A DNA stretch of 64,000 nt from Massospora cicadina (Eukaryota; Entomophthoromycota; Entomophthoromycetes; Entomophthorales; Entomophthoraceae): contig JAKSZP010012214.1 of NCBI GenBank assembly GCA_022478985.1, positions 22,735 to 86,734 of the forward strand. The letters are read 5' to 3'. Below, piece by piece: positions 21,851-33,690 of this stretch. The position numbers and the translations under genes were made by a program. The number at the start of each line of letters is the position of its first letter. Positions within the stretch are counted from its first letter, which is position 1. Under the pieces are notes generated by a model. The model ran no database searches. It had not been told where the DNA came from and saw only the letters and a list, made by a program, of their open reading frames with translations.

Positions 21851-22860
21851 CAAGGTTAAAGTCCTGGTGATAATCAATACTGGTTTTCCAGTTACCGTTA
21901 TATCTTCAGACTTAACCAGAAAATAAAAAGGCTCCAGACTTGATTCATGAAGCTGAATATGGATGGCGGGTAATCAGTCAACTAAGGCAATTGAAGCGTA
22001 CTCTTCCTTACCTCTTTGATTCAAAAAACTTTTAATTAATGCCCCCACTAGCACAGTAGGAAACAATAACTATAAGTTGCTTATTGAAGTTCAATTGACA
22101 CGAGAGTTCAACTGCATTATCAAACATAAAGAAAAGTACCTTTCACTTATAGGGTATTGGATCCCATTAATATTTGGACTCACAGTTAAGAGTAAAGGAG
22201 CCCAAAAAATGAACTTGCCTCCTTGAAATCCGTCCTCCATTTGTAAAGTTGATTATCAAGTCTTAGGAGGAAATTCAAGTTACCCCCTGAGGCTGTGGAT
22301 GCCAAAGGTGGGATCCCTCTGTATGCCCCCATCCTATTAAAATACCCTTTGGCTCACAAGGTATTGTGGATATGGGGATCAAGATCCTCAACCTCTTAAA
22401 CAAGTTTTGGAGCTAAGCGGACACCCAAACCCTTTAATCTAAGAAGCGTTGAATTGTTCTGGGATTTTGATCCTGCCTATGGGAGATCTATCTATATCTT
22501 GTTAGAAAACCTAACGAAGCAAACTCATCAAGTCCCTCATTATGCCCCTATTACTTATGTAAAATTTAATGCTCATTGAAAATACTGCTGACGTGAGTTG
22601 TTTCAGTTCCTTACATGATTTAGGGTTTGATCCTCTACCCACAATGGCTCTGGTCAAAAGTAAAATGGAGACAATCTCACCTCTAATGAACGCCAGAACA
22701 TTGAAGACTATCTAAGGAGAATTGCTATATTTTTCTTGGGGCCAGGTGACTACAGAAAAATGGCAAGGGCAATTCAACAAATTGAATTGAGGCTCAACCA
22801 CCATTTAACTCTTGTAAATACAAAAATACTAAGTCTAGGAAGCTCAATTGGCCCTAGAGC
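21851..22860 (+). pseudogene. Protease and linker of D
   Basis: VLVIINTGFPVTVISSDLTRK near 21860 matches the Gypsy protease start, with the active-site Asp changed to Asn (INTG for IDTG). HEAEYGW follows at the place of the conserved EYG block. The remainder to 22860 has only short linker fragments such as SRLEP-like sequence. Confidence 0.6.
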
Positions 22861-23550
22861 TACAGAAACTGTTGGAAGCATGGCTACTTGTGTCCTCTAA
22901 AAACCCATGGGCTTCCCCGCTCTATTAATATGGAAGAAGTATGGTAGCCATCATGTTGTTATGGATTATCGCAGATTCATTTATAGTACACAAAAGGATA
23001 GTTATCCATTGCCACGTAAGATAATTTCTTACGCTTAATGTTGGGATCCTGCTATTTTTCAGCTATGGGTCTCGACAGTGGGTACTGGCAAATTGAATTT
23101 TCACCTGTAGATCATGAGAAATGCACCCTCATTCTAAGCAATGACCATTCAAACCAACTCAGATACGCAGGGGTTATGTAATGCCCTACCACCTTCTAAC
23201 GTGCCATGGATGGACTCTTAAGTGATTTGAAATGCTCCTGTGTGTTAGTTTATCTTGATAATATTGCCTTTTTTTGAGAACTTCACCAAGCACATAGCCC
23301 AATTAAGACAAGATTTTCAGCAGTTACAACAATCTTCGCCAAAACTAAAGCCATCAAAATTTCTTTTTTTCAGAGCAAAGTATATTTTTGGGCCATAAAG
23401 TAGGTAAAGCCAGAATATCCCCAATGGATGAACAAGTTCCTGCCATTTATAAGAAGTCCCCTAAATACCTAAATGATGTACAAGTTTTTGGGATGGTGTG
23501 ATGTTATTTCCAGAGCAAACCACACTTTACTGATACCTCCAAGCCTCTAG
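22861..23550 (+). pseudogene. Reverse transcriptase of D
   Basis: Recognisable blocks are NPWASPLY near 22900, MDYRRFIYSTQKDSYPLPR near 22955, TQGLCNALPP near 23165, and the palm near 23240. The palm reads VYLDN where YLDD is expected, so the second Asp is changed. Each block lies in a different frame, and the domain is thoroughly broken. Confidence 0.75.
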
Positions 23551-24090
23551 TATATTTATTGAAGAAGGGTATAACCTTCCAGTGGAGAGAAGAGCAAAAA
23601 CAGGCCTTTGACCTATTATGTGTAGCTCTCTCCCATTTGCCAGTACTTATACATCCTATATTTAATAAACCCTATCTACTTTTTACTGATGCTAGCAATA
23701 TAGCTATTGGAGCTATATTATCTCAGCACAATGAAAACTTAGTGGACCATCCCATTGGCTATTGTAGTAAAACTTTAACCTGAAACAAACACAACTATAG
23801 CGTTATAAAATGTGAATGCTTGGTGGTACTACTGGCTATTAGCATTTCTGACTCTACAATATGAAAGTCATTTTACTTTAACTCCTGATCGTGCTCCTTG
23901 AAATGGCTACAACAAATGAAGGATCCTGATGGGAGGTTAGCTCAATGGGCGTTAAAACTTTAAAGCTATGATCTTTCCATTATTCATTGACCAGGGCCCA
24001 TCCACCAAAATTCAGATTGCTTTTCCAGGCTAATCATATTAACTCAAATTAACCATAAGAGGGATCAACTCCACAACCTCTCAACTCAAC
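23551..24090 (+). pseudogene. RNase H of D
   Basis: The open piece 23559-23783 reads FQWREEQKQAFDLL, then LLFTDASNIAIGAILSQ with the intact first catalytic Asp, then HPIGYCSKTLT. After a stop, YSVIKCECLVVLLAI carries the second acidic position. DPDGRLAQWALKL and IIHxPGPIHQNSDCFSR close the domain, the x being a TGA at the same place as in C. Confidence 0.8.
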
Positions 24091-25260
24091 CACATTTATG
24101 GGAAGATTAATCCCTGAACTTCAAAAAAATTAACAAAAAATAAGCGAATCTCCAAGTTAAAAACGTTAAACTGTACAAACACATATCTCAAAAATGGTTG
24201 CCCTAAACATGACCCTCAGCTTGAACCAACATCATATTGGGGGACATCTGCAAGTTGGCCACAGGGGAATTTGGAAAACTCACCAGTGGCTCAAGGCTCA
24301 ATGTTACTGGGAAGAAATGCTTTTCTCAATCCAAGATGTCTCAGAGTCCTGCCTGGTATGTAAAAATCAAGCTGGACCCAATACCAGACCTCAAATTCCA
24401 GTGGTTCCACCTTAAGAACCCTTCCATACTATTAGCACTGATGTTCTGGGATCCCTCCCTTGATCCTCTAATGGTCATCTGTTCCTTCTCCTAGCATGGA
24501 TCATTTAACTAGTTGAATCAATGCTGTATCTCTACCCTTCACTTCGGCAAAAGCTACCACTACATTTCTATATAACTGGATTGTCACCCACCATGGGTGC
24601 CCTAACATAATACTCTCAGATATTAGTCATTTTTTCAATTGGCACTGGTGAATAATTTAGCTGAACTGATGGTATCCACTCAGCATTTTCCACTCCATAC
24701 CATCTTGCAACCAATGGAATGGTAGAGCATGAAAATGGTAATTTAACTGCAACTCTTTGGAAAATGACCACAACTGACCCCCTTGTTGGCCCCAATATTT
24801 GCCTAGTGCAATTCAGCCTATAGAATAATCTATCATCAGATAGTTAAGATGTCATACTTCTAAGCGTTCTATGGAAGAATTCCACAGCTGCCTTCTGAAG
24901 TGCAGGCCATTATAGATTAAGCTTCCCCCAAAGCCCCTGAAGTTATTATACAGAGTATCTTTAGTAAGAAAATTAGACTTTAGGCCCTGACTCTGAGAAC
25001 TTATCTGTTACCAATAATAGAGAAACTAATTTATCTAACAAACATGACCCTCTGCACACCTTCCCACTGGGTTATCTAGTCCTTTTCTACCATCATTGTC
25101 CTGGAAGCATGTTAAAAAATTGGGAACCAATTGGTTGGGGCTTAAAAAGTTATTTACAAGTGAGGTAATGAACACTTAACTGTGGAGGTTGCTCAGGGCA
25201 CTGTGGTAAATTGCGTACACAATCATATTCTCCAGATGCTTTCCCCCTGTGTCAAGATCT
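24091..25260 (+). pseudogene. Integrase of D
   Basis: The zinc-binding region is spread over frames near 24225-24370 (HRGIWKTHQWLK and CLVCKNQAG). The catalytic core is eroded; HHGCPNIILSD-like and NGMVEHENGNL-like nucleotide patterns remain near 24590 and 24715. The tail near 24800-24890 reads YHQIVKMSYF and FYGRIPQLPSE, matching the SPFxLLYGR region. No catalytic triad survives in a single frame. Confidence 0.65.
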
Positions 25261-25272
25261 AGAGGGGAGAGT
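25261..25272 (+). promoter_or_regulatory. Polypurine tract of D
   Basis: AGAGGGGAGAGT directly precedes the TG that starts the 3' LTR of D. Confidence 0.75.
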
Positions 25273-25835
25273 TGTTGGGAATCATACCTGAATCAGAGAT
25301 TTGTGTGTGTTGGATGACAGGAATCAAGTATGACCTGATAAAATAGATGAAACTATCGTCAGAGATAACCCCTGACTAAATTTAAGGCCTTTCAATATCT
25401 GGGATCAACTCTGACTTTGGCGATCAAATATTTCTTACCCAAAGCCCCCCTAATATCAGAGCTCAAAGCTGAACTATGCGGCGATCAAATCCCATTTGAC
25501 AGATGTGATCAAAATGTCACAGAATCTCTGATTGGTAATGAGATTAGATCTTAGCTCGGAATACTTGTAGAATTACTGAGAAAATCTCCCTGATCTCCCA
25601 TTAATGATGTTTTCAAGCAAATAAAAGTGACTTTCTTTTTGCAATTAATAGTTTGGCTTACCTCTATTCATCTATGGACGAAAACATAGTTATGATTTAC
25701 CCCTCAAGGAACTTTATCCTAATTGAAGACTTTTTGGCCAAGGAAAGTAAAATATATAATCCAGCACCCAGGAACTTTGGGCCTTATGGCCTTAAAAATT
25801 AAGGACAGGTAGTTCCCAACTCCTTAATCCCAACA
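25273..25835 (+). repeat. 3' LTR of D (563 bp)
   Basis: Starts TGTTGGGAATCATACC and ends TCCCAACA. Partner of 19829-20384. Confidence 0.82.
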
Positions 25836-26057
25836 AGCACTGTGACACCTACAGGTCTAGACAAACAACCAAGATGTCAACGCTCTGTAAAGGGCCATAT
25901 TTTAATCTTGGAACGCTCGTCCTTTGATGTCTACACTATTAGGAATATGCATATAAAATTATTAAAAGGGTTTACGCAAAGTTTAGCAGGACCTACTATA
26001 GCACTTAGCTCACTTAAGATCCCCTTTCAGCTGATAGGTTGAGTAAAAAGGGGGAAG
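25836..26057 (+). pseudogene. Gypsy element Y, part 3: integrase C-terminus and polypurine tract
   Basis: The open piece 25842-26042 contains ILILERSSFDVYTIRNM, aligning with PFEIIEKMGVDAYTIKDP near the end of element C's integrase. This confirms that Y resumes after D. It ends in TAAAAAGGGGGAAG (26044-26057), a polypurine tract placed directly before an LTR-like TGTTGCC. Confidence 0.7.
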
Positions 26058-26640
26058 TGTTGCCAAAGGCGGTGACACAACTTCCTCCTAATCAACTATC
26101 TAATGTTAATTGTTGTAATAAAAAAAACGCAATAGGGTCACCCGCTAAAAAACTAACAATTAATCCTACCTCTTGGCCACCAAATCATTTTAGAATTGTG
26201 ATGAGGCTCCCTCACCTCTAAACTAACTTTTTCCTGTAGTGGTACAATTAAGTCTATTATACTCAAAGGATCATTGTGTTCATTGTGCTCTCTATAAACC
26301 CCTGTAATTCTTATCTTTGCCTGAGGACATCATTGTTATATGTCTAGAGTGTCCATTATGAAAAATATTAAAATTTAAGATATAACTTACTGTTATTTTC
26401 CCACCCTTTTTTATTTACTAAGAGCCATTCTTGGAGTAGAGTTTACTGTCCCAAAATATAAGAAATACTGAGTATATCATAACTCTCTCTACTATATTCT
26501 GCGTATTGACCTTATTATAGAACAGAGGTTGTGCCATCATTTAGGATTGAAGTAATTCAGGAAGGAACTATACCTACGCAATTAGTGTGCTTGTCTCACG
26601 CACCGAAATACCTGATATCCTAACCTGTTTAGAACCCTAA
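26058..26640 (+). repeat. Probable 3' LTR of Y (end not fixed)
   Basis: TGTTGCCAAAGG follows the polypurine tract. A second copy is not in the window, so the right boundary is a guess. A TTGTGCTCTCTATAAACCCC stretch near 26284 would fit a promoter/R region. Confidence 0.45.
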
Positions 26641-27030
26641 TCAGAAAGATGAGTATAATAATTTATCATCTTTGTATAGAAGAGACTTAGTGGCCTTAAT
26701 GAAATGCATGGTGTTGAGGCAGCTATATATCAATCACTAATTAAAAAAAGTTGTTTTACCTTTTCTTGATATTTACTCTGTTCTTCATATAAAAGAGAAA
26801 TGGGTGTATCTCTACTCATTCAGTTACCCCTCATCCCCTTTAAATTTTTTAAACCATCTAAGCTATGCCTAGGGATTCAGTAAAGAACTTATGATTGCAC
26901 ATATCTATATAGTTTAAATTGGTAAATAAATGCCAACCAATAAAAACTAACTTCCCAATCGTTTCCAACTTTTAACATAGATGATTTGACCAAGCAGGCT
27001 ACACCTCTTCATTAAAGTAATATCTCCAAA
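26641..27030. other. AT-rich stretch, nothing recognised
   Basis: No long frame, repeat or motif that I can support. Confidence 0.4.
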
Positions 27031-27035
27031 GAAAA

Positions 27036-27215
27036 GGGGTGGGTGCCCAAGTGATAGAGCATGGGCTCAATGACCATATACTCCTCAGTTCAATTCCATT
27101 AGATGAATTTGATTATGGGATAATTATGGGTGTGTTGGCATTGTGCAACAACATCCTGAATTAGGATATCAGGTAGGAAGGTAATCCATTGAGTTCTTGG
27201 TCTATCAAAATGTTA
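27036..27215 (+). mobile_element. tRNA-derived SINE, copy 1
   Basis: The head resembles a tRNA gene with pol III promoter boxes: an A box at GTGATAGAGCATGG (27051-27064) and a B box at AGTTCAATTCC (27087-27097). A body then reads GTGTTGGCATTGTGCAA and CCATTGAGTTCTTGGTCTATC. The body matches the reverse complements of 31.68-31.94 and 27.85-28.09 kb. Confidence 0.7.
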
Positions 27216-27849
27216 AGTGTGGAGTTTGATGGGATTAAAAAATCATGAAAAATATACAAACACATCATACTTTCATTGGCAAAATATGTAGGTCAAAGGC
27301 TCATGTCTTAACACTTGGTACCACTTTTATGAAGGCAGGATACCCAATAAAATATTAAAAATAAATTTTACAGTAAATAAAATATAACTGATCTGACATA
27401 CACTGTAATCTCAGTCATACTGCCAGTGGATGTAGAAACCCATTTGTCAATATGTTTTAGTTCTCCCTGTAATTTTAGCTGTACCGCCTGGTGGAATAAA
27501 ACATAAAGTATGTACTTTGTCAACATAACTTAGAATTAATTTAATTATCAAAGATTAGTTCTATCTTTTCCAGGCGGCTGATCATCAGTTTTTATACTCT
27601 ATGGTTCCCAAAAGATCATAACGTCACAAAGGCAATGGTGCTTTGGCTGCATAATGGACTTTTAGGTCAACTGGCATATATTTTAGAAAATCATAGAAGT
27701 CTTATTGCAATAAAAATTGGGATGTTGCAATTGGAGCTCAAATAAAACTGTGCAATAAATGATAATACAGCTCATAAATGTTATGTAAAGACAATCCCTA
27801 CAGCTATCTAACACCAGTATGATGGTGGGTACTAATGATAACCCATATA
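27216..27849. other. AT-rich stretch, nothing recognised
   Basis: No supported gene or repeat. Confidence 0.4.
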
Positions 27850-28085
27850 TTTATTTATCTGTGGTGGGATAACCTAAAGATGGTACTGCACCAGCCAATG
27901 GGAGAAATGTGAAACTTTGTAATTAATGAGAAAGAGGTATAAATCCCTGTAAAACTCCACTCACTGCATTCTGATAGGCCATAAACTCCATGGATCACCT
28001 TGCTATTCACTATCTTGGTTGGGGCATTGGTGTAAAATTCCAATCCAATATTAAATTGTCGCCTACTCAAGGTTAGGCTCTTACA
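27850..28085 (-). mobile_element. tRNA-derived SINE, copy 2 (head missing)
   Basis: Plus-strand TGATAGGCCATAAACTCCATGG, CTATTCACTATCTTGG and GGGGCATTGGTG match 31.74-31.83 kb, and sequence on both sides aligns more loosely. The tRNA-like head expected at the right end is not recognisable. An 82-residue minus-strand frame here is most likely incidental. Confidence 0.6.
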
Positions 28086-28965
28086 AAAGAAACAATAGGC
28101 CAATTAGTGCCTATTACTCCTTTTCAAATGAAAAAAGCCCAAATCTATTCAGGTTTCTCTTAGATTATGTCTACTCCTATCCCCACATTGCCTGTCTGGT
28201 TGTATGTTGAGAGGGTTAGGTTCTTGTAAGACTAATCTCCTTAGTTACGCTGCAAAATGCAAAACATTTTTTCAAGGTAAGTTCCCTTTCTCTACAAGCC
28301 CATTTTACTTACTATCCTCCCCATTTCCATAACCCCAACTCTCAAAATCACAAATCTCAGTTATTATAATACTTTTGGGGAGATATTGATTTAGCTGTTA
28401 GTTTTAATTTATGAACCCCAATTCTAACCCTTCCCTTTTATTATTTTCTTAGAGTTAAATTTTTTGTGTTGATACTTCCATTGATAATCATATACCAAGC
28501 CGCTACATGTGGAGTGCATCTTGATTTATACAATTTTCAAAGAATATAAAAACTAGATAAAGGAATAGCCAATCATGGCATTCCCCATCATATAACTCAA
28601 CCCCAATTTTTATAATCATTTCCCAATTCTAATCCTTTTCGAACAAGTGCAAACTGGAAAATTTACACCTGAGAGAGAATGAAACACCAAAGAACAACGC
28701 GGTAACCTCCCAAACTTAACCCTTTATTAATTATAGCGCGTCACTTGTGATGATACTAACCTATTTTATTCATCCTTTTCCCATTTTTTATAAAAAGCAT
28801 TTTTATGTCAGTCATTGAGGTTTTTATTTTAAAGCATTATGGTGCAACTTGTGCACATCATATCCAACATGAACCTTCTGAAATGGCTAAACCTTATTGG
28901 ATTTAGGGCCTCAAGAATCTTTTAAAAATAGTTGCTTAGTTAGTTGATTAGTTCCTGGGAACTTA
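28086..28965. other. Unassigned AT-rich stretch
   Basis: No clear gene. The last about 170 bases resemble the sequence before 32.8 kb, so the duplicated unit may extend left of 28.97 kb. Confidence 0.35.
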
Positions 28966-29865
28966 AAGTTGACGTCCAGAGCTAACTTAGCCTCCATTGG
29001 TCCTAACTCTCAGCTTTGCAATCTTTTGTCAATAAGATGAGGGTAAATGAATAATTAATTGGCTACTAAGAGGTGCCAGGCAGGACAATTTGGGTGGAAC
29101 GTAACCTTCACTAGAGGCTCAGAGGAACCTAACAATTCTCTTGACTTATATATTTTTTCAGTTCTAGAGAATGGGACTTTAAACTAAAAAAGATACAGGA
29201 TATAAAAAGTACTGTATTAAGAAAAAGGTTAGTACTATTAAAGTACCAAGAGAAAATCAGGAAAGTGGTGAGTGATAAGTGAATACCATGTGGTAGGATG
29301 GAAGGAGATTCAGGAATGCAGGAGGCCATGGAAAAGTCTAGGTTTATTGTTTGAGTAGATCAGGATTCCTTTTTGAAGCTGGACTGAGATCAAATAATGG
29401 TAACACGATCAAGTGGTTTCCAATATCTTATATCAGGAAGCCAACAGGAGCTTTGCATAATATGTGGCATGAGTTGGTAAATGAGGTGATAGAGGAGTTA
29501 AACACTGAATACATCCTTAGCCAATATCAGGATGATAGTAACTTGGCTCAAGAATCTTTCCTTATCTCGTTGCCCAGTGGAGTACTAATGGAGCAATTTA
29601 TCCAGATTTCATTAGGTTGTAGCTTTGAACTTATTATGGGAAATTATTTAGTGCTTGAAAATATAAGCTGGTAGAGATTATAGGCATTGGGTCCAACAAA
29701 ACATTGGTAGATAAAATGAAAATAATATTAGACTTTAACTATTTAAATAATAATAAGTAAGTATAAACCTATGTTGGTAATATTAATAGTTAAGTCGACA
29801 AAGATTAATATAAAATAGCCCTAAAGTAGAGGCTTCAACTAAATTAAGGAAAACTCTGACATAAC
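28966..29865. repeat. Diverged 0.85-0.9 kb direct repeat, copy 1
   Basis: Matches 32797-33690 along its length. Shared blocks include GACTTTAAACTAAAAA, AAAGTACCAAG, GGAGATTCAGG, GTGGTTTCCAATATCTTATAT and TTTTAGTGCTTGAAAA. This copy has a 107-codon frame at 29351-29674 with no match I recognise; the other copy is not open there, so it is probably chance. The two copies may be LTRs or leader regions of a lost element. Confidence 0.7.
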
Positions 29866-31105
29866 CCCTCAAGCCCCAACTGAGGGTGACAATGATTTAG
29901 CCTGACTCAGCCAGCTTCATTAAGGTCCCAAATTATCAGGGTTATGTTGGATGTGATAACTCAAGGTAGTCATGTTAGGTGTCAGCATGGCGCAAAAGAG
30001 TTGGGGTTCAGTCTTATAATCTGTAGACAGTTGGAGGTAGGACAGAATATCCCAGAGATTTTCAATTGTCAGGAAAAATCTGATCTTTAAAGAGTCAGGG
30101 ATCCCAAGGTTTGGTTTTAGAGTGGAGTTTGAAATTTTAAATCATAAAGTGGTATACGTTCTTCTCAATAGAGCTGATAGCACCAGCTTAGGAGTTGAGG
30201 TAGAAAGAGGACAGAGGAGCGCAGGAAGTACTCAGATTTTTGGCAGATGGAAGCAACAATAAAGCAGAGATGGGCAAATGTGGAGCTGACAAAAAAGCTA
30301 CATAAAGCAGTTGCATGGATAACTTCAAATGAACTTAAGGTTGAAAATAAAATGGCTCCAGGGATATTGAAATAACTTGTTACAAGGAGTAACCTCAGCA
30401 TCCTCTTTGATAGCTTTGAGTTTTAGTTTTCAGGTGAGGAGAGGCTTGGTAACATGAGAACAGCTTATTTAATAAGTTTTTAAATCAGACAGTTTATCTT
30501 TGAATTGAAAGCAACTATTTTTGGCTAGGCATTTAGAATCAGTAAAATTTAGCCTAGCCATCTAAATCTTAAGTTCAAGCTAATTTTAAGAGGCAGTTTT
30601 TCACTGGGTAGGTCTTGATAACTTGCAGCTAGTTCAGATTGATACTGGGAAACCTCGAGATTTTAGTAAAAACTGATACAGAGAAGGAGCTAAAATGGCA
30701 AAGAAAGTATTGAAGTTGTTTGGTACACATAACAAGAAGGCGTAAGATTTTGCTTTCAGCTTCATATGAATTCAAGACAACGGCTGGGCAGTTTGTAACT
30801 TTGATCAGGTAGTTCATATTGATGCAGAGATCATTTAACAGATGGTCATTTGTGACAATGATGGGTAAATATAAATTTATATTTGGATGTGTCATGTTGT
30901 AAGATTGTTAGAATGGCGAGAACAGCATATTTTGGGCATAGCCTCACTTGAACTTTAAAAGGTAATCAAGTGTTGATTTTTTAAACCTGACCTGATCTAA
31001 TTTGAGTCAAGTTTGATTCTATAAAACTGACAGTCAGACCTAAAATATTAGGAAAAAAAAGGTATAATTAAATTATTAAATTTAAATTTTTATGTGAAAA
31101 AAGGC
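29866..31105. other. Unassigned stretch between the direct repeats
   Basis: AT-rich, only short frames on both strands, no protein motif recognised. If the repeats are LTRs this would be internal sequence, but no Gag or Pol signature is visible. Confidence 0.35.
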
Positions 31106-31109
31106 GAAA

Positions 31110-31545
31110 ATAGGTTTTGGAGGCTTTAATTTTGTTGTTGAAGAAGTGAGGAGCATCAGCGCTGAGAAAGATGTGGGTGACGAGGCATTTGAGTTGGGTG
31201 TTCTGAAAATGAAGCAGCGAGAAGCTTTGGTGCCAGGAATTGGGAGAGCGTTTTTGCATTCAATTTTGTATTTAATTTTATCATTAAAAAGCGAGAAGCG
31301 TCATCACCAAAAAGGAGATAATGTTGAGGCATTTAGTTTGTCTGTTCTAATTTTGTCATTGTGACATTGAGAAGAGTCAGCATCAGAAAATGGAGAGAGC
31401 ATCAAGACACTTGGTTTAGTGTCCTAATTTGTCATTGGAACAGCAAAAAAGCATCAACGCCAGAAAATGGAGAGAGCATTGAGGTTTTGGTTTACCTGAT
31501 TAAATTTTATTGTTGAAATAGCTAGGAGTTTCATTATAGGTAAGC
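31110..31545. repeat. Degenerate minisatellite (about 75-95 bp unit)
   Basis: Four to five imperfect units carry the recurring pieces GAGAGCATTGAGGC or GACGAGGCATTT, TTCTAATTTTGTCATTG, AGCGAGAAGCATCA and CGCCAGAAAATGGAGAGAGC. The best-preserved units are at about 31330-31480. Confidence 0.65.
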
Positions 31546-31674
31546 AAGGTAAGTGCTGAGGCATCCTGTTTATCAAGCCAGATTTTACCTGGAGGAGACT
31601 TTGACTCAGGTGCAGAATTAAACTCATTTTCTCTAATAGAAGGTTTCAAATTTGTTAAGTTTTTATTGAGATGT

Positions 31675-31936
31675 GTCAACCTGGGGATGATACTGCACTA
31701 ATTAAGGGAATCAAAGAAATAAAAAGGATGATAAAACCTGGAAAACCTCCAAAAAGGAGTATGATAGGCCAGGAACTCCATGGACCATCTGCTATTTGCT
31801 ATCTCAGTTTGGGGCATTGGTGAGCAATGCCAACACAGTCATAGTTGTCCCATACCCAAAGTTCATGTACAGGAATTGAACTTGGGGATGCAGTAGTAGT
31901 GAGTCCATATTCTACCACTGGGGTATCCTCCTCAGG
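31675..31936 (-). mobile_element. tRNA-derived SINE, copy 3 (best preserved)
   Basis: On the minus strand the head has an A-box-like CCAGTGGTAGAATATGG (about 31924-31908) and a B box AAGTTCAATTCC (about 31883-31872). The body TGTTGGCATTGCTCACC and the tail CCATGGAGTTCCTGGCC follow. Copies 1 and 2 match the body. Confidence 0.75.
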
Positions 31937-32796
31937 TTTATTTTTTTGTTGTGGCTTAATTTGGAAATGTTCACTTCAATTTCAGTAATACTAAGTGCAA
32001 CTGACCTGAGTAAAGTTGGAGGGTTTTTGATAACTTAGCAGAGGAGAATAATTTCAGCGCTAAAAGATTTGGCTCAGTAGGGCCAGTTGAGAAGATGCAA
32101 GCTCAGCGTAAGAGAACAAAATGCAAGGCAATTATTTGGCTCATCTTATTTATTTAACTCATTGAGAGGTTCTGTATTGGCTACAAAGTTAAACTTGATA
32201 TTTCTTGGACCTCACCATCAGTAACATATGATTAGTCAGCTGCAGCAAGCTCAGGTTCTTTGTGGAGATCTTCACCGCAGGAAACTGGACAGGGCGGCAG
32301 GAATCTTTTTGTTTTAGCTGAGATAAGTCTAAGTTCTAGTAACTTATCCCAGGTTTCTCTGGAATAGGAGGGTAGATTTGGCGGCGCTCTCTCAGAATTG
32401 CTTTACCATTAAAGTAAAAGTTCCTATTTTTTAACATTATAAATCATATATAATACTCTCTCTGAAAATTCATCATTATTGAGTCCACAGTCAAAATCTA
32501 CAATTTGTGCAGCTGCATCATTGGCATAATCCCTGATTAAATCCAGATGTTTTACACAATGTCATACATTGTGTACACATTTAATTTCACTTTTTCACTT
32601 CTTTCTTTTCTGGTGTCATCATTTCATTAATGCATGTCTCAACTTGTCCACAGCACCTGTGACATCCTGGTAGGTTTGAGCTCAGTAAAATTCGCAGGAG
32701 TAGACTCAGTTCATATCCTCAAGTAGGAGGTTTTTTATTCATCACGGCATGATTATAAAGTGGCTAAGTATGTTGTCCTAAGGGTGATTGACATTT

Positions 32797-33690
32797 TCAC
32801 AGTGGCGACTCAGAGTGCTCATGATTTGAGCACCAGGTCTCATCTTTGCGCTCTCTTGGCAACAAGCTGAGGGCAATTGATTGATTGATTGATTGATTGG
32901 CTCGTCAGAGGACCAGGCAGGATGCTTGGGTGGAACTTATCCTTCTCTAGAGGTTCCTAAAAAATTCTCTTGACTGAAAATTTCCTTCAGTCCTAGAAAA
33001 TTGGACTTTAAACTAAAAATAGATATAGGATAAAAAGAACCTTATTAATATAAAGGTAAGTTTTTAAAGTACCAAGTGAATATCAGGAAAGTAATTAGTG
33101 ATAGGTGAATACTACGTGGTAGGGTGAAGGAGATTCAGGTATGCAGGAGGCGATGGCACAGTCTAAGTTCAGAGTTAAAGTGGCCTAAGATTCCTTGGTG
33201 AAGGCTGGACTGTAATCAAATGATGGTAATACAATTAAGTGGTTTCCAATATCTTATATTAGGAAGCTAACAGGAGATAAGGCATTATATATGGCTTGAG
33301 GTGGTAAATGAGGAGAATAGTGGAGTTAAACACTTAATACATCCTTAAACTAATATCAGGTTGAATAGTAACTATTCTCGGGCACTCTTCCCTATTTCTT
33401 TGCCAGTGGAGCACCTACAGAGCATTTTAAAGTTTGTAAGTTGTAACTCTGGCATTATTATATTTTAGTGCTTGAAAAAAATATAAGTTTATAGTGCTTT
33501 CATGAATAAGCCCAATAATATTGGCAGATAAATTATAGTAATAATATTAGGCTTTAATCCCAATTAAAATCAAATATAAAGTATAAAATGATATTACTAA
33601 TAATAGTTAAATTGTCAACGTTTAATATTATAAAACCTTAAAGATGCAGCTTCACCTAAATCAAGAAAAATTTGAAACTAACATTAAAGT
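32797..33690. repeat. Diverged 0.85-0.9 kb direct repeat, copy 2
   Basis: Partner of 28966-29865. Its left edge, TTTTCACAGTGGCGACTCAG, looks like an LTR end (ACA) followed one base later by a primer-site-like TGGCGACTC. The repeated unit could therefore be the leader/gag region of an element. Its right end runs into a SINE head. Confidence 0.65.
32876..32899. repeat. (ATTG)6 microsatellite
   Basis: Six perfect ATTG units within copy 2 of the long direct repeat. Copy 1 lacks this expansion. Confidence 0.85.

Larger units (their letters stand above)
19829..25835 (+). mobile_element. Full-length decayed Gypsy element D
   Basis: LTRs 19829-20384 and 25273-25835 match throughout but are much diverged, roughly a quarter of sites by eye. 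A purine-rich tract precedes the 3' LTR. The order is Gag, protease, RT, RNase H, integrase, all heavily broken. The flanks CACAC and AGCAC are only partly alike, as expected for an old insertion. Removing D rejoins the integrase tail of Y. Confidence 0.85.

Noticed and set aside
19829..25840. Five-base duplication CACAC/AGCAC for element D
   Set aside because: Only three of five positions agree; the element boundaries rest on the LTRs and on the rejoined integrase of Y instead.
29351..29674. 107-codon frame as a gene
   Set aside because: The second copy of the same repeat is not open in this frame and no motif is recognised.
31068..31364. Overlapping frames on both strands (63 and 72 codons)
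   Set aside because: They fall in the minisatellite, whose repeat unit lacks stops by chance.
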